From the NCBI RefSeq assembly GCF_938028735.1, contig NZ_CALIMF010000014.1, forward strand, positions 62,001-126,000: a DNA stretch of 64,000 nucleotides. Reading direction: 5' to 3'. The notes under the pieces were generated by a model that was not told the DNA's origin, searched no databases, and worked only from the letters and a program-made list of their open reading frames with translations. The translations under genes were made by a program, and so were the position numbers. Positions 37,182-48,831 of the stretch are shown here, piece by piece; position 1 is the first letter of the stretch; every line of letters starts with the position of its first letter. The DNA is from an uncultured Thermanaerothrix sp. Its GTDB lineage: Bacteria; Chloroflexota; Anaerolineae; Anaerolineales; Anaerolineaceae.

Positions 37182-37254
37182 GCCCCTGTAGCTCAAAGGA
37201 TAGAGCAGCGGACTTCTAATCCGTTGGTTGTGCGTTCGAGTCGCACCAGGGGCA
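37182..37254 (+). tRNA. tRNA-Arg (anticodon TCT)
   Basis: A 73-base cloverleaf: acceptor GCCCCTG with CAGGGGC, anticodon loop CTTCTAA (TCT, reads AGA/AGG), T arm TGCGTTCGAGTCGCA. Discriminator A; CCA is not encoded. It ends 52 bases before tpx. Confidence 0.95.
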
Positions 37255-37306
37255 CTGGATTGCTGGAGAAACAACTGCGTTCGCTTTTCTTATTTAGAGG
37301 TGCGTT

Positions 37307-37849
37307 ATGAACAAACAAGCGTGGCCTGAAAGAAAGGGACTGCTTCAACTGGCCGGGCAGGATGCTACGATTGTTGGGGCAGATATCCAGATAGGAGATG
37401 AGGCACCAGAATTCACTGCCCAAACCCAGGATTGGCAACCCATCCCTGTCCTGGCTTCGACCAAGGGCAAGGTACGCATTATTGCGGCCGTTCCGTCATT
37501 GGAGACCACCACATGTGATCGTGAAACTCGCCGCTTCAATCAAGAAGCCGCTGCACTCAGTGAAGATATTGTGGTCATTGTCATCAGCACTGATCTTCCA
37601 TATACTCAGAAGCGCTGGTGCGGTGCAGCAGGAATTGATCGCGTTCTTGTGGTTTCTGATCACATGGATGCTGAATTCGGTCAAAAATATGGTTGTTTGA
37701 TCAAAGAAAGGCGTATTCTTCGCCGAGCAGTCTTTGTGATTGATCGAAATGACCAAGTGGCATATGCCGACTATATGCCCGTACTAAGTCAGGAACCCGA
37801 CTATGAGGCTGTTCTCCAAGCTGCCAGGAACGCTCTGGCGTCCTCATAA
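37307..37849 (+). CDS. tpx: Thiol peroxidase (Tpx)
   Basis: Atypical 2-Cys peroxiredoxin that reduces lipid and hydrogen peroxides. The peroxidatic Cys70 lies in PSLETTTCDRETRRFN and the resolving Cys105 in KRWCGAAGID. The N-terminal 25 residues match the Tpx start with GDEAPEF following. Length (180) is slightly above the usual 165-175. Ribosome-binding site GAGGTG. It opens a stress-response run tpx-hsp20-lon. Confidence 0.94.
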   Translation: MNKQAWPERKGLLQLAGQDATIVGADIQIGDEAPEFTAQTQDWQPIPVLASTKGKVRIIAAVPSLETTTCDRETRRFNQEAAALSEDIVVIVISTDLPYTQKRWCGAAGIDRVLVVSDHMDAEFGQKYGCLIKERRILRRAVFVIDRNDQVAYADYMPVLSQEPDYEAVLQAARNALASS

Positions 37850-37875
37850 GGTCTTTGGCGGAAAGGAAAATTACC

Positions 37876-38304
37876 ATGATTCCGATTGTCTTTCGCTCAA
37901 ACCCGCACAAACCTTCAACCGGGAGTGAAACCCTTTTGCTGATCGCTCGTGGTGTATCCTATCACTTTACCATTCACTCCCATGCGTGGCGCCCACCCAC
38001 AGATATCTACGAAACCGAAGATAAGATCGTGGTGCTTATTGAAGTTGCTGGGATGCACGAGAAGGATTTTGTGGTCTCGCTCGACCGCAACCGATTGAGT
38101 GTGTCTGGAGTCCGTTCTCAACCTCTAGATGAGCGCCGGGCCGTTCACCAAATGGAAATCCCATTTGGTGAGTTTGCCACTGAAGTAGAAATCCTGACCC
38201 CAATTGATTGGGACAAAGTCACGGCAACTTATGAGAATGGCTTTCTGCGTATTGAGTTGCCCAAACGTCAACCCAAATCCATCGAGATTACGACCGAGGG
38301 GTAA
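37876..38304 (+). CDS. Hsp20/alpha-crystallin small heat-shock protein
   Basis: A 142-residue holdase. The alpha-crystallin domain spans about 40-138: [22 protein letters not shown], then [14 protein letters not shown] and the signature [12 protein letters not shown]; a C-terminal IEI-type motif follows. An AGGA eight bases before the ATG at 37876 fixes the start; an in-frame TTG at 37855 is less likely. It sits between tpx and lon with gaps of 26 and 8 bases, so all three are probably co-expressed. Confidence 0.92.
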   Translation: MIPIVFRSNPHKPSTGSETLLLIARGVSYHFTIHSHAWRPPTDIYETEDKIVVLIEVAGMHEKDFVVSLDRNRLSVSGVRSQPLDERRAVHQMEIPFGEFATEVEILTPIDWDKVTATYENGFLRIELPKRQPKSIEITTEG

Positions 38305-38312
38305 AACCAACT

Positions 38313-40886
38313 ATGGGAGCCTACCGTTGGCCTGTTCTTAGACCTTGGGAAGAATATACAAACGATTTTGGCTCGGAAGAGAATCTCCAGGAAATTCTTC
38401 TGCCCTCTGATAACCTCAACACTTCCAGTGAGTCGCCCACGCATTCCACTTCCGACCCCCAGGCACAAAATAGCGCGGAGGGCATGCTCAAACTTCCCGA
38501 AGTCCTCCCCATCCTACCGCTACGGGGGCTGGTGGTTTACCCCCAAACCATGGTGCCGCTCACCATTGGTCAGCCTCGCAGTATCCGTTTGGTCGATGAT
38601 GTCGTAGCCGGTGAACGCCTCTTTGGGCTAGTGGCTTCTAGGGTCTTTGACATTGAAACCCCAGGGCCAGAACATCTGTTCCGGGTAGGAACAGCCGCTA
38701 TCATTCACCGCATGTTCCGAGCCCCTGATGGTACTATCCGCCTCCTTGTTCAAGGATTAATTCGCTTCCGTATCATTGAGTTCACGGCCACTGAGCCATA
38801 CTTGATGGCCAGGGTTGAAGTCCTTCCCGAAATCCTAGAAACTGGCCTTCAAGTTGAAGCGTTAGAACGCAACGTTCGCGAGCAGTTTATGCGCATGGCC
38901 GAACTGATCCCCTCCATGCCACGCGAACTGGTCGCCACCATTGCGGCCATCCCCGATCCACTTCAATTGGTCTATAACATTGCGAATATTCAGCGCATGG
39001 ACATCAACGACGCCCAAGAGATTCTGGAACTTAACCGCATTAGCGAAAAGCTCCAGAAACTGGTGACCATCCTGACACGCGAAATTGAAGTTCTAGAATT
39101 AAGTCAGAAAATCCAGAAAGAAGCCCGTTCGGAAATCGACAAAGTACAGCGCGAATACTTCCTGCGGGAGCAGCTGAAAGCCATCCAACGCGAACTGGGT
39201 GAGGGAGACGAACAGGCTGCTGAAATTGAGGAATTTCGCAAGCGCATCGAAGCAGCCAAAATGCCTGAAGAGGCCGAAAAACAGGCTCGCCGCGAATTAG
39301 ATCGCCTGGCCAAACTTCCCACCGCCGCTGCCGAATACGGTGTCATCCGCACTTATCTGGATTGGCTGGTTTCTCTACCTTGGTCAATTACCACACCCGA
39401 TAATCTGGATATCCAGAATGCGCGTCGGGTATTAGATGAAGACCATTATGGACTAGAAGATATTAAGGAGCGCATCTTAGAGTTTTTGGCGGTGCGCAAG
39501 TTGCGCCAAGAGCGACGTGAGGCCTTACAGGCCGAGAGTTCTACCAACCACATTCGCCGCGAGCGTGAGGGGGTAATTCTATGCTTCGTGGGACCGCCCG
39601 GGGTTGGAAAAACATCGCTTGGACAGTCCATTGCCCGCGCCCTCGGACGCAAGTTTGTGCGCATTTCATTGGGTGGGATGCGGGATGAGGCGGAAATTCG
39701 TGGTCACCGCAGAACGTATATTGGTGCAATGCCTGGGCGCATTATTCAGGCTCTGCGCCGGGTAGAATCGCGTAATCCCGTTTTCATGCTAGATGAAATT
39801 GATAAGCTCGGGGTTGATTTCCGCGGCGACCCGGCTTCTGCCTTGCTGGAAGTGCTTGACCCCGAACAAAATGCCGAGTTCCGGGATAACTATATCGAGG
39901 TTGCTTTCGATCTCTCCCAAGTCATGTTCATCACGACCGCCAATACCTTGGAAACAATCCCGGCTCCATTGCTTGACCGCATGGAAGTTATTCAGCTCTC
40001 GGGATACACCGAGAATGAAAAGCTAAACATCGCGCGTTACTACCTCATCCCGCGCCAAATTCGCGAAAACGGCCTTAAAGCGGAAGAAATCGAATTTACA
40101 GATGAGGCTATTTTGAACATCATCCGCCACTATACCCGTGAAGCCGGGGTACGCAATTTGGAGCGCGAGATCGGTGGCGTCTGCCGGAAAGTAGCTGTCC
40201 TAATAACCGAGGGCAAGACCACTCAGGTGCGCGTGGAACCCGCACAAGTACGCGAGTTCTTGGGTCGCCCCAAATATCTCGCTACACAGGAAATTATTCG
40301 TCGGACGGAGATCCCTGGCGTTGCCATCGGTTTGGCCTGGACACCGGTAGGAGGTGAAATTCTCTTTGTGGAAGCCACGCGGATGCCGGGCAATAAGGGT
40401 TTCATTACCACCGGTTCGGTAGGGAAAGTGATGCAAGAATCGGCTCAGGCTGCTCTCTCTTATGTCCGTGCACATGCCGTAGAACTGGGCATTGATCCGG
40501 ATATTTTTGAGAAATCCGATATTCACCTCCATGTGCCGGCCGGCGCGCAGCCAAAGGATGGGCCCTCAGCGGGGGTGACCATCGCTACGGCGTTGGTCTC
40601 CCTTCTCACAGGCCGCTTGGTACGTCATGATGTGGGTATGACGGGAGAAATTACTTTGCGCGGCCAAGTTTTGCCAGTCGGTGGTATTAAGGAAAAAGTG
40701 CTGGCTGCTCATCGTGCCGGGCTTAAGACCGTTATCCTGCCTAAAGACAACGAAGGGGATCTTGAGGACCTAAGCGAAGAAATTCGCCAGGCGATAAACT
40801 TTGTGCTGGTCGAAACCGTAGACGAGGTACTCCAGCATGCTCTTGAACAGCCCGTCACTGAGCCCGCTCCCTCCCCTGCTCCTTAG
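38313..40886 (+). CDS. lon: ATP-dependent protease Lon
   Basis: Cytoplasmic AAA+ serine protease that degrades misfolded and regulatory proteins. LON substrate-binding domain (about 60-260), coiled coil, AAA+ module with Walker A GPPGVGKT (427-434) and Walker [12 protein letters not shown], then the protease domain with the Ser752-Lys793 dyad in PKDGPSAG and GGIKEK. At 857 residues it carries about 57 extra polar residues before [14 protein letters not shown], which looks like the standard Lon start; either start is possible. GAGGGG lies 11 bases before the first ATG. Confidence 0.96.
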   Translation: MGAYRWPVLRPWEEYTNDFGSEENLQEILLPSDNLNTSSESPTHSTSDPQAQNSAEGMLKLPEVLPILPLRGLVVYPQTMVPLTIGQPRSIRLVDDVVAGERLFGLVASRVFDIETPGPEHLFRVGTAAIIHRMFRAPDGTIRLLVQGLIRFRIIEFTATEPYLMARVEVLPEILETGLQVEALERNVREQFMRMAELIPSMPRELVATIAAIPDPLQLVYNIANIQRMDINDAQEILELNRISEKLQKLVTILTREIEVLELSQKIQKEARSEIDKVQREYFLREQLKAIQRELGEGDEQAAEIEEFRKRIEAAKMPEEAEKQARRELDRLAKLPTAAAEYGVIRTYLDWLVSLPWSITTPDNLDIQNARRVLDEDHYGLEDIKERILEFLAVRKLRQERREALQAESSTNHIRREREGVILCFVGPPGVGKTSLGQSIARALGRKFVRISLGGMRDEAEIRGHRRTYIGAMPGRIIQALRRVESRNPVFMLDEIDKLGVDFRGDPASALLEVLDPEQNAEFRDNYIEVAFDLSQVMFITTANTLETIPAPLLDRMEVIQLSGYTENEKLNIARYYLIPRQIRENGLKAEEIEFTDEAILNIIRHYTREAGVRNLEREIGGVCRKVAVLITEGKTTQVRVEPAQVREFLGRPKYLATQEIIRRTEIPGVAIGLAWTPVGGEILFVEATRMPGNKGFITTGSVGKVMQESAQAALSYVRAHAVELGIDPDIFEKSDIHLHVPAGAQPKDGPSAGVTIATALVSLLTGRLVRHDVGMTGEITLRGQVLPVGGIKEKVLAAHRAGLKTVILPKDNEGDLEDLSEEIRQAINFVLVETVDEVLQHALEQPVTEPAPSPAP

Positions 40887-40893
40887 AGGCCCT

Positions 40894-41265
40894 ATGATAA
40901 AAATTCTTCTCATCGAAGATCACACCCACACACGCCAGTTGTTGCGCACATTGCTTGAAATGGAAGGCTACCGCGTCCTCACGCCATCTACTCCAGAACC
41001 GCAGAGTGTTATGAGCGTTGTTCAGCAGGAACACCCAGCGATCATGATCCTCGATGCTCACCTGCGTGAGTTTAGTGGATTTGATATTCTGGCTGCGCTG
41101 CGGCCGCTGGATCCTGAGCAGCGCCCCAAGATTATCTTGACCTCTGGTGAGGACTTAGGCCTAGAAGCGGATCAAGCAGGCGCAAATGCTTTTCTACTAA
41201 AGCCCTTTGCACCCCAACAGTTACTTCGCCTTATTGAGAACCTAAACGCGCGAGATGCCTTATGA
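40894..41265 (+). CDS. Receiver-only response regulator
   Basis: A 123-residue single receiver domain with no output module: acidic pair IEDH, phospho-acceptor Asp54 in MILDAHLREFSG, Thr/Ser in ILTSGED and Lys in LLKPF. GAGG sits 4 bases before the ATG at 40894, 7 bases after lon. Its stop overlaps the mogA/moaB start (ATGA). Such CheY-like proteins relay a phosphate or act by binding a partner; the partner is not visible. Confidence 0.88.
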   Translation: MIKILLIEDHTHTRQLLRTLLEMEGYRVLTPSTPEPQSVMSVVQQEHPAIMILDAHLREFSGFDILAALRPLDPEQRPKIILTSGEDLGLEADQAGANAFLLKPFAPQQLLRLIENLNARDAL

Positions 41266-41777
41266 CTAGCCAAGTACCTCGAGTAGCCATTCTCACCATC
41301 TCCGATCGCTCCTACCGCGGAGAACGCCCCGATACCTCGGGGCCCCAGTTAGAACAATTGATGAGCAATCAGGGCTGGCAGATCACAGCAACTGCAATCG
41401 TCCCAGATGATATAGAAAGGATTCGCCAAGTACTCCTACAGTGGTGTGATGACGACGTAGCCGACCTAATCCTGACCACTGGGGGAACTGGGGTAGGTCC
41501 CAGGGACGTTACCCCTGAAGCCACTCAAAGCGTTATTGAGCGGCCCTTGCCTGGGATAGCTGAAGCCATGCGTGCAGCCAGCCTCCAAATCACGCCTCAT
41601 GCCATGCTCTCGCGCTCGGTAGCCGGTATTCGGAAGCGAACGCTAATTATCAATCTGCCTGGTAGCCCAAAAGGGGCTATTGAGAATTTGGAGACGGTGC
41701 TTCCGGCCCTTCCCCATGCAATTGCCCTCATCCGAGAGAACCCAGAGGCCGAAAAAGGCCATCACATCCCTTCCTAA
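41262..41777 (+). CDS. MogA/MoaB-family molybdopterin biosynthesis protein
   Basis: A 171-residue protein of the MoCF-binding fold, which adenylylates molybdopterin before Mo insertion. Motifs: VAILTISDRSYRGERPDTSGP, LTTGGTGVGPRDVTPEAT and NLPGSPKGAIENLE. Length and sequence fit MogA/MoaB; no other cofactor genes are nearby. It overlaps the receiver gene by 4 bases. Confidence 0.92.
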   Translation: MTSQVPRVAILTISDRSYRGERPDTSGPQLEQLMSNQGWQITATAIVPDDIERIRQVLLQWCDDDVADLILTTGGTGVGPRDVTPEATQSVIERPLPGIAEAMRAASLQITPHAMLSRSVAGIRKRTLIINLPGSPKGAIENLETVLPALPHAIALIRENPEAEKGHHIPS

Positions 41778-41806
41778 ATGTGTTTCTGCAAGGAGGTTTC
41801 TGTCCT

Positions 41807-42007
41807 ATGGCTGAACACACCACCGAGAATCGAGCTGGTCACCTACGTACGACGGTGCACTTAGAGCCTGGGGAGGTGGTTGCCCTCTGTCGTTGTTTCA
41901 AATCCAAGCAATTTCCCTTCTGCGATGGAACACATAAAACTTTAGAGAGCGAAGTTGGCCCGGTTGTTGTTCATGCGCCGAAGGAATCCTCCCCAACAAC
42001 TACATAG
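41807..42007 (+). CDS. CDGSH-type iron-sulfur protein
   Basis: A 66-residue protein binding a [2Fe-2S] cluster through the CDGSH motif: Cys28, Cys30, Cys39 and His43 in CRCFKSKQFPFCDGTH, the three-Cys-one-His set. Members act in redox or iron sensing. AAGGAGG lies 10 bases before the ATG at 41807. It ends 21 bases from the converging DUF58 gene. Confidence 0.9.
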   Translation: MAEHTTENRAGHLRTTVHLEPGEVVALCRCFKSKQFPFCDGTHKTLESEVGPVVVHAPKESSPTTT

Positions 42008-42028
42008 AGTCACCGAAAAGAGGTGCAA

Positions 42029-43333
42029 TTAGTTCCATAACCTTAAGGTCTTAACCCCTTGCACGGGAGACTCAAGCGCAGCCCGCAGATCATCATTTTT
42101 GCGGAGCACAAAGATTGGCACACCCAAAGCCTGAATCCGCTCACGGAGGGGAGCCACATCGCCATGTCCCCCAAAGGATGCACGATCCACGACGATTAGG
42201 ACGGGGTTAAGATCGCGCCGAAGCAGTTCCTCAACTGTCAGGGCAACATCCCAATCGTTGGCAGCCGTAATGACTACCACCGTTGTGCCCCGCACCAGGA
42301 AATTCGCCTGGGTTTGCACCAAGCCCAATATCGGCAAATGACCATTGGGTTGGACGAATGCCAGCACCTCCAGTAATTTATCTAACTGACGCTCACCACG
42401 TTCGGCAGGTAACACACTTAACGTTTGGCTTGCACAGGCTAGCCCCACCGCACGCCCATGTCGCAAGTAATACCGGGCCACAGACGCTGTTGCGGCTACT
42501 GCGTATTCGAACGTGCTCGGGGGGAGGACCGTTTCTAAGCGCTGCATCCAAATCCAGAAAGGTTGCCCGCGCAGAGAAATGGTATCCTCTTGGGAAATGT
42601 GAGCACTTATATAAGCATCTAAGAAGAGCCAAACATCTGCATAGGGGTCCTGCTCAAATTCTTTGACCATTAACCGCTCATGTCTAGCAGTACTTCGCCA
42701 GTGAATACGATTGAGAGGATCTCCCGGTAAGTATTCACGCACTCCTGCTGCATAAGGGGTCACCTCTGCACTACGCCGCCGAAGCGCCCGCCCACCCGGT
42801 AATCTCCCTAGGGGAGCAGGAAAGGCATTGATTTCCGTCATATATGGAAGAACAAGTAGCGTCTTTAGCGCCGGGTACTCGCGTCGTACTGCAAAGAAGC
42901 CAAAGGGATCTCCCGAGATCAACATAGTGGGACCTAACGGGAAAGCTCCCCGGCGGCGCAGGACAGTTCGTGTCACAAAAAAGCGCTCCTCACCGCTCCC
43001 AATTTCCGAAAGTACGCGTGAAAAATTTTTGCCTGGCAGCGGTGAAAGGTCGCGCACTTCTAGCCAGATAATTCTTAACCGACCTCGGTTACGAATCTCG
43101 AAACGCTCTTCAAAGGTTTGCCCCACCTGATATCGGAGACCTCGTACATACCGATTGACCTCAACCTGTCGCAAAGCCCTTGAAGTCCAAATCCAGGAAA
43201 AAACCAAAAGGAGGCCAATCCCATAAGCTAAGCGCAGGTAAATGCGCGCTGTGGCACCTCCACCCACAAGAAATGCAACAAGTACAACGGCTAACAATCC
43301 CAAAAAGAACAAGGCAGTCCGGCGGACAATCAT
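42029..43333 (-). CDS. DUF58-domain membrane protein
   Basis: A 434-residue protein with two N-terminal membrane helices (about 5-50), an Ig-like region, and a DUF58 domain marked by [21 protein letters not shown] near residue 200, continuing into a vWA-like fold. DUF58 proteins are regular partners of MoxR ATPases. It overlaps the MoxR gene by 4 bases and is the last gene of a five-gene minus-strand operon. Confidence 0.92.
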   Translation of the reverse strand: MIVRRTALFFLGLLAVVLVAFLVGGGATARIYLRLAYGIGLLLVFSWIWTSRALRQVEVNRYVRGLRYQVGQTFEERFEIRNRGRLRIIWLEVRDLSPLPGKNFSRVLSEIGSGEERFFVTRTVLRRRGAFPLGPTMLISGDPFGFFAVRREYPALKTLLVLPYMTEINAFPAPLGRLPGGRALRRRSAEVTPYAAGVREYLPGDPLNRIHWRSTARHERLMVKEFEQDPYADVWLFLDAYISAHISQEDTISLRGQPFWIWMQRLETVLPPSTFEYAVAATASVARYYLRHGRAVGLACASQTLSVLPAERGERQLDKLLEVLAFVQPNGHLPILGLVQTQANFLVRGTTVVVITAANDWDVALTVEELLRRDLNPVLIVVDRASFGGHGDVAPLRERIQALGVPIFVLRKNDDLRAALESPVQGVKTLRLWN

Positions 43334-44307
43334 TCGCTTTGTAGCCTCTGTACTACACTCCCACCCGGCACCGGCAGGGTCATCAAAATTTCCCGCAGAA
43401 TCTGTTCAGCGGTTAGATCCTTGAGCTTGGCCGCTGGCTGGATGATCATGCGATGCGCCAGGACATGCTCAGCTAGAACCTTGATATCGTCTGGTAGAAC
43501 ATAATCACGTCCTTTAATGGCGGCCCGCGCCTGACCCGCACGGTACAGTCCCAAACTACCCCGCGGGCTGGCACCAAGATAAACATCGCTATGTTCGCGT
43601 GTTGCACGTACCAACTCCACAATATACCGCGCAACCGCTGGAGAGACATAAATGGTCTTAACGGCCTCTTGGGCCTCCAGTACTTCTTCTATGCTGGTCA
43701 CTGGTTTTAAGTCCATCACTGGATGACGAAGTTGCTGCAATTCCAAAATCCGGATTTCATCTATGAGCGCCGGGTAGCCAATCCGAATCCGCATCAGAAA
43801 GCGATCCAATTGAGCCTCAGGTAGCGGGAATGTGCCCTCATATTCAATGGGGTTCTGAGTCCCCAAAACAATGAAAGGTTGCGGTAAAGGATGGGTGACA
43901 CCATCTACGGTAATCTGACGCTCTTCCATGGCTTCCAGCAAGGCAGATTGGGTTTTTGGGGTAGCCCGGTTGATTTCATCTGCCAGCACCACTTGAGCCA
44001 CAATCGGGCCTGGACGAAATTCAAACTGGCGTGTCACCTGATTGAAGATTGAAACCCCTGTTACATCGCTGGGCAACATATCGGGGGTAAACTGAATGCG
44101 ACTGAATGCACAACCAAGGGATTTTGCCAAACTCCGTGCCAAAATAGTTTTACCTACTCCCGGCACGTCGTCAATGAGCAAGTGCCCCTGACACAATAAC
44201 CCAATAACCACCAGTTCGAGTGTCTGGCGCTTGCCCACAATCACTTTTTCCAGATTTGCCAGTAGTCTATCAGCAAACCGCTGAACTTTTTCGACAGCCG
44301 TTTCCAT
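43330..44307 (-). CDS. MoxR-family AAA+ ATPase
   Basis: A 325-residue AAA+ chaperone-like ATPase: Walker A DVPGVGKT, Walker B VLADEINR, the [22 protein letters not shown] sensor 1 region and an AAA lid in the C-terminal third with [13 protein letters not shown]. MoxR proteins mature or activate partner complexes, usually with DUF58 and vWA proteins. Follows the YfhO-like gene by 16 bases and overlaps DUF58 by 4. Confidence 0.95.
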   Translation of the reverse strand: METAVEKVQRFADRLLANLEKVIVGKRQTLELVVIGLLCQGHLLIDDVPGVGKTILARSLAKSLGCAFSRIQFTPDMLPSDVTGVSIFNQVTRQFEFRPGPIVAQVVLADEINRATPKTQSALLEAMEERQITVDGVTHPLPQPFIVLGTQNPIEYEGTFPLPEAQLDRFLMRIRIGYPALIDEIRILELQQLRHPVMDLKPVTSIEEVLEAQEAVKTIYVSPAVARYIVELVRATREHSDVYLGASPRGSLGLYRAGQARAAIKGRDYVLPDDIKVLAEHVLAHRMIIQPAAKLKDLTAEQILREILMTLPVPGGSVVQRLQSE

Positions 44308-44323
44308 GAACCTGATCCCTTCT

Positions 44324-46690
44324 CTAGGACTTGGATCTTAGGGTCAACAGGCCCAGAATTATCCACGCCACCCAGGCCAGCAGACTTCCCCATGCACCCA
44401 CCTTAAAGGATAGTGGGTCATACACGAACTGCACAGTGTGTTTGCCCGGCATAAGCATTATAGCCTGTAAGCATCCATCAACTTGCAAAGGCTTTTGGGA
44501 AACCCCGTCTACAATGGCTTTCCATCCAGGATACCACTGATCAGCCAACCTTAGCCACCCTGGTCCAAAAGTTTCAACTTCAAGGTCCACTAAGTTCGGT
44601 TTATAGGCAACCATAACAACCTTTGCTTTGGAAGCGGGTAGTGTTACTTCCTGGACCTTCTGAGTCCCTGTAATGATCAAACAACGCGAATCCGAGTTTA
44701 TCACACCCCTCAGTGCCGTCAACGTTGTGGAGAGGGTTGATTCGCTCTTCACACAGGTAAACCATTGCCACCATCCTTTGCCTTCCAGTTGTCGAAAAGA
44801 AACTCCCCACAATCCATGATCATTTTGCTCCTCCACAACTGTAACATTTAGGTCTTGCAACCAGGTTGTCTTGAGGGGCTCAGTTTGGGACTCAATTTCA
44901 TTCATCAACGCAACATAACACCCTGGCAGTAAAGGATCAAAATTGTTCAGACTCGAGATACGCTCTAATAGATTCAAATTAGGTAAGAGGGAATAGCGCA
45001 ATTCCCGCCAACTCTCCTCAACTTCATACCGATCAAAGCGGAAGAAGCGCTTGAATTTCAGCGCATACTCATCTTGTGCGGAAAGATAAAGACGTCCCCT
45101 TCCAACCTGAGCACGTAAGTAAGAAAGGTTGTCCAGAGGCTCATAAATTTTCATTGGCACGGTGGGAAGCAATCCTCTAGCAGCCATGAGGATATCTATA
45201 GTCACCCCAGCAAGGAACAACCACTCCCACCCCAACCGCCACCCCGATCTCACCGACTCCCCAGGCGTAAGAAGCAGAATAATCATTGCCCCCAGAGCCA
45301 CTAGACCAAACTGAAAAGTGGCAGTTGCAAATGAAGGCTTGAGATCTGAAAGCACCACTTGAGCCAACCGCGCTGACAACATGATGGCAAAAGCGGCCAT
45401 AATGCTTAGGCGCAATCCATAAAGCATGCGTCCCTCGGGCTTCCGCCAACTTTCTACGCCAATGCCGCTTAGCACCGCAAGTCCAAAAATCGTCCCAATC
45501 AACCAACGTGAGGGCGCCTGGAACATATCAAACGTGGGCACATAGTGATACAAAAACGAGTAAACCGGTGTATTTTTACCAAGAGCCAAAATGACGCTGA
45601 GCAGGATAATCCCCCAGGCAACCCTCACAATGTGATGATTAAATTTTAGATCGTCCCTTTTCGGAATCCGAAACCGAAATACATCTTTCAGAGTAGTCAA
45701 TGCCATCAGGAAGGGCAAGAAACCAATGTAAACCGCATCCTCCCAATAATTAGCATATCCCCAATAACCATCTGTCCCAGGATTTCCAAACAAGCGGGGC
45801 ACTACCAACCCGGTCAAACGCCACGGCCACAACGAATACGTCATAGCCTGTTCATAATCCACTTGGGTAGATCGTTGAGACATGAGCAAATATTCAGCCG
45901 TGGGCAGTAGCTGGATCAGACTCAATCCAACCGCCCAAATTAACGCCAGGCTCCCATACAAGACAAACGTGCCCCATTGCTTTTCAAGGATCTGACGCCC
46001 CCGAACAATTCCCCATACCCCTGCAAATAACCAGGTGTACCAGGTTAACTGAGCATGACCAGCCAGAAGTTGCATGGTCAAAACTAAAGTCAGGGAGAGG
46101 AGGCGCAATCTCAAAGCGCTCCTCGAAGGGGCGCTTATTAAGTTTTCCACACCAAACACCACCCAAGGTAGCCAAGCACCTGTCCAGAGCATACTGAAGA
46201 AATTAATCCGGGCCAAAAAATACTGACCAAAGCCAAAAGCTAGCCCAGCCACCACCTGGGCTAGTTCCCCACTTCCAAGACATTTCAACAGGCGCGCCAT
46301 CCCCCATCCCGCCCATCCCAGATGAAAAGCAGCCAGCAATGTAAACCCCCACGCCAACCAGGGTGCACCTCCCAAGCCATAAAAGAGACCCAATATCCAA
46401 GACGGCGGATAGAACCATGCCAATTGATAATTAGCCAGTAAGGGAGCCCCTAAACCATTGAACGGATTCCAGAGTGGCCATATTCCCTCCTTCAGCATCT
46501 CGTAAGCCAACACGCGCCAGGGGACAAATTGCAAAATAGGTAATCCCCAATAAAGCACCTTGCCCCGAAGTAATGCCCCCCCTAACAAGAACAATGGCAT
46601 GAGAAGAAATATGATGTAATACGGAATTTTCCAAGGACTTGATAGTATTGTATTGACTACACGAAATTTTATACAGAGAGAGATCTTCAT
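44324..46690 (-). CDS. YfhO-family membrane protein
   Basis: A 788-residue polytopic protein with about 12 membrane segments, a YfhO-like start ([28 protein letters not shown]) and a soluble extracellular region before the last helix, ending [21 protein letters not shown], a hallmark of the C-terminal YfhO beta domain. YfhO proteins are GT-C-type glycosyltransferases that modify cell-wall polymers. It overlaps the upstream paralogue by 4 bases and shares its layout; the two may have arisen by duplication. Confidence 0.85.
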   Translation of the reverse strand: MKISLCIKFRVVNTILSSPWKIPYYIIFLLMPLFLLGGALLRGKVLYWGLPILQFVPWRVLAYEMLKEGIWPLWNPFNGLGAPLLANYQLAWFYPPSWILGLFYGLGGAPWLAWGFTLLAAFHLGWAGWGMARLLKCLGSGELAQVVAGLAFGFGQYFLARINFFSMLWTGAWLPWVVFGVENLISAPSRSALRLRLLSLTLVLTMQLLAGHAQLTWYTWLFAGVWGIVRGRQILEKQWGTFVLYGSLALIWAVGLSLIQLLPTAEYLLMSQRSTQVDYEQAMTYSLWPWRLTGLVVPRLFGNPGTDGYWGYANYWEDAVYIGFLPFLMALTTLKDVFRFRIPKRDDLKFNHHIVRVAWGIILLSVILALGKNTPVYSFLYHYVPTFDMFQAPSRWLIGTIFGLAVLSGIGVESWRKPEGRMLYGLRLSIMAAFAIMLSARLAQVVLSDLKPSFATATFQFGLVALGAMIILLLTPGESVRSGWRLGWEWLFLAGVTIDILMAARGLLPTVPMKIYEPLDNLSYLRAQVGRGRLYLSAQDEYALKFKRFFRFDRYEVEESWRELRYSLLPNLNLLERISSLNNFDPLLPGCYVALMNEIESQTEPLKTTWLQDLNVTVVEEQNDHGLWGVSFRQLEGKGWWQWFTCVKSESTLSTTLTALRGVINSDSRCLIITGTQKVQEVTLPASKAKVVMVAYKPNLVDLEVETFGPGWLRLADQWYPGWKAIVDGVSQKPLQVDGCLQAIMLMPGKHTVQFVYDPLSFKVGAWGSLLAWVAWIILGLLTLRSKS

Positions 46691-48831
46691 TTTTCAGCCC
46701 GCTGTTTCTTAGGTCGATGATTTACGCCGATGGAAAGAAGGCTTATCCCCCACCCCAGTATCGCAAGGCCTATTCCCATTTCATAGGCACGCGGTCTAAA
46801 TCTTATAACAACGACATGCTCACCTTCCGGAATGGCTACCGCTCTAAAAAGCCCTCCCAACGAGCCCACTTTCCAAGGTTGACCATCCAGAGTGGCTTCC
46901 CACCCCGGATAGCTCACTTCTGCTAGAATGAGCCAGCCTGGCCCACGTGCCCGCAAATGCCACTGATTAGGGGTCCGATCTATTATTCGCGCTTCTCCAT
47001 CCACCCGAGGCGGCCAATTCAGATGGGATTGGACCCATACACGCGGGAAGGCCAACCGATTCACATAAACCAGAGAATCATCTATCTTATCTATCAATTC
47101 CAATCCTTCGGCCTCAAGCGGGAAGGCAGAGACAACATATTTGACATTCCACCAACCCAAAAGATCGGGACGGGGTACGAAGAAGCGGTTATCTTTCTCA
47201 GGATCTCCGTGGACAAACGGCGGCAAAGTAACCGAGTATCCTGTTGGCGCCACTCCGGTGGCTTCTTGCATAAACTCCACGTAGGCCTTTGTCTGGAGAG
47301 GGTGAACCCCATCCGCCAGTTCCAAACCGTACCGAGCCGCCACATACTGAGGTAAAGAGAAAGAAGGAGAATAAACACGAAATATCCCTGGTTGCTCAAC
47401 CAAAAAACTGACCAAACCGGAGGTTCCTCTCCATACTTCCGAATCCGATCGGAACGTGATCCATGTTCTCCCGGCAACAACAAGATCCACCAAGGAGATT
47501 AAAGCCAAGATCACCCAACCCATCTCCTTTTTCAGCCGCTGACGTTCCCACAATGCAATAGCAAGAATGACGAGCCCCAACAGTAAAGCCCCAAATGTTA
47601 GCAGCCATGGAAACTCCCTAAAAAGGAGTCTCCATCCTATAGCCAGGAAAACCACGAACCCCCAGATGGCACTCAACCAGAAAACCACATCCGGATGCAT
47701 GATGCGAGGAGAAGTCATCAACCAGTCCACGCCTGCCGCTGTACAAAGCGCCGCAACCAATCCTACCCCAAACCAGAGTCGCGCAGGAACTCGCAGCAGA
47801 GCCAGACCGGGTAGTTGCATTGCCTCTTCAAAGCCGGGCAAGTTAGAACCGAGCGAACCAATGAGCGCTAAAATCCCCAGGATCAACCACCCTCGCAAGG
47901 AACGGCGCAGAGAAGGAACCGCGATTACTAGTACTACCATACATACCGGCACGACTCCTAGATAAGTGACCCATTCGTGAAAACGCCCAAACCCCGGAAA
48001 CACGATCCCCAACAGACTATAAGGGGGTAACGAGTAAACCATCGCCTCCTCGGGGCGCAATCCACTCCGCGTGGTCCGAGGCAACCATTCCAGAAAGGGT
48101 AGAAGTAGCGGGGCCGAAAGCATTAGCCCAACAATAGGTTGTAGAAGCAACCTACCTGCCTGATACACTAAGGACTCTTTGCGCCCACCTTGCCACTCCC
48201 CAAAGATAGCATACCCCAACCATATACCCGTTAAAATAGCCCCCCAGCGCAAATCTGCCAGCCAGGCCAATCCTAAAACCATGCCCGGCAAAAGTAACGT
48301 TCGGATTGAGCCTTCAGAGCACCCCCGACGCATTCTCTCTGCAACCAACACCCAAGGAGTCCACGCAAAAGCGTAGAGCATGGTAAAATGACCGGCTCCC
48401 CAATGGGCTATAACCTTTGGAAATAGCATAAGTACCCAACTACCTAACAAGGCTGCCCGCTGATCATATCCTTCCAACCTCAACCAGCGAAACATCCCCG
48501 CGCCAAGCATGAGAAGGTGTCCCATTAGGGTTAAGTTAAAACCCCAGGCTGAGGGCCAAATTAGACTCAGCCAGCCGAAGGGGTACCACAATCCATTCAA
48601 CGGATCCGCAATTAGCGGGAATCCCCCTAAATAGGTATCCGACCACAATGGAATTTCACCAAAACGCCGCCACGCATCCGCGATCAACCAAGCATTTGTG
48701 AAATGAGCAATTAGCCCATCAGTAAATGATGAACCGGGAGGAAACGCCCACTTGCCCATTTCAGGTAGCCAGGGGAGGAGCGGAATCATCAATAACCAGG
48801 CTATTGTGGGGGGGTGACGAATTGATCTCAT
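46687..48831 (-). CDS. YfhO-like membrane protein (paralogue)
   Basis: A 714-residue polytopic protein with the same plan as its downstream neighbour: an N-terminal loop with GEIPLWSDTYLGGFPLIADP, about 11 membrane helices, and a C-terminal extracellular segment ending YPGWEATLDGQPWKV. The second copy lets the pair act as two glycosyltransferases or a heteromer. It overlaps the upstream 521-codon gene by 4 bases. Confidence 0.82.
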   Translation of the reverse strand: MRSIRHPPTIAWLLMIPLLPWLPEMGKWAFPPGSSFTDGLIAHFTNAWLIADAWRRFGEIPLWSDTYLGGFPLIADPLNGLWYPFGWLSLIWPSAWGFNLTLMGHLLMLGAGMFRWLRLEGYDQRAALLGSWVLMLFPKVIAHWGAGHFTMLYAFAWTPWVLVAERMRRGCSEGSIRTLLLPGMVLGLAWLADLRWGAILTGIWLGYAIFGEWQGGRKESLVYQAGRLLLQPIVGLMLSAPLLLPFLEWLPRTTRSGLRPEEAMVYSLPPYSLLGIVFPGFGRFHEWVTYLGVVPVCMVVLVIAVPSLRRSLRGWLILGILALIGSLGSNLPGFEEAMQLPGLALLRVPARLWFGVGLVAALCTAAGVDWLMTSPRIMHPDVVFWLSAIWGFVVFLAIGWRLLFREFPWLLTFGALLLGLVILAIALWERQRLKKEMGWVILALISLVDLVVAGRTWITFRSDSEVWRGTSGLVSFLVEQPGIFRVYSPSFSLPQYVAARYGLELADGVHPLQTKAYVEFMQEATGVAPTGYSVTLPPFVHGDPEKDNRFFVPRPDLLGWWNVKYVVSAFPLEAEGLELIDKIDDSLVYVNRLAFPRVWVQSHLNWPPRVDGEARIIDRTPNQWHLRARGPGWLILAEVSYPGWEATLDGQPWKVGSLGGLFRAVAIPEGEHVVVIRFRPRAYEMGIGLAILGWGISLLSIGVNHRPKKQRAEK

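Noticed and set aside
46957-47355. Long plus-strand frames (over 100 codons) opposite the YfhO-like genes
   Set aside because: They lie fully antisense to clear membrane-protein genes and lack start signals; they are frame shadows.
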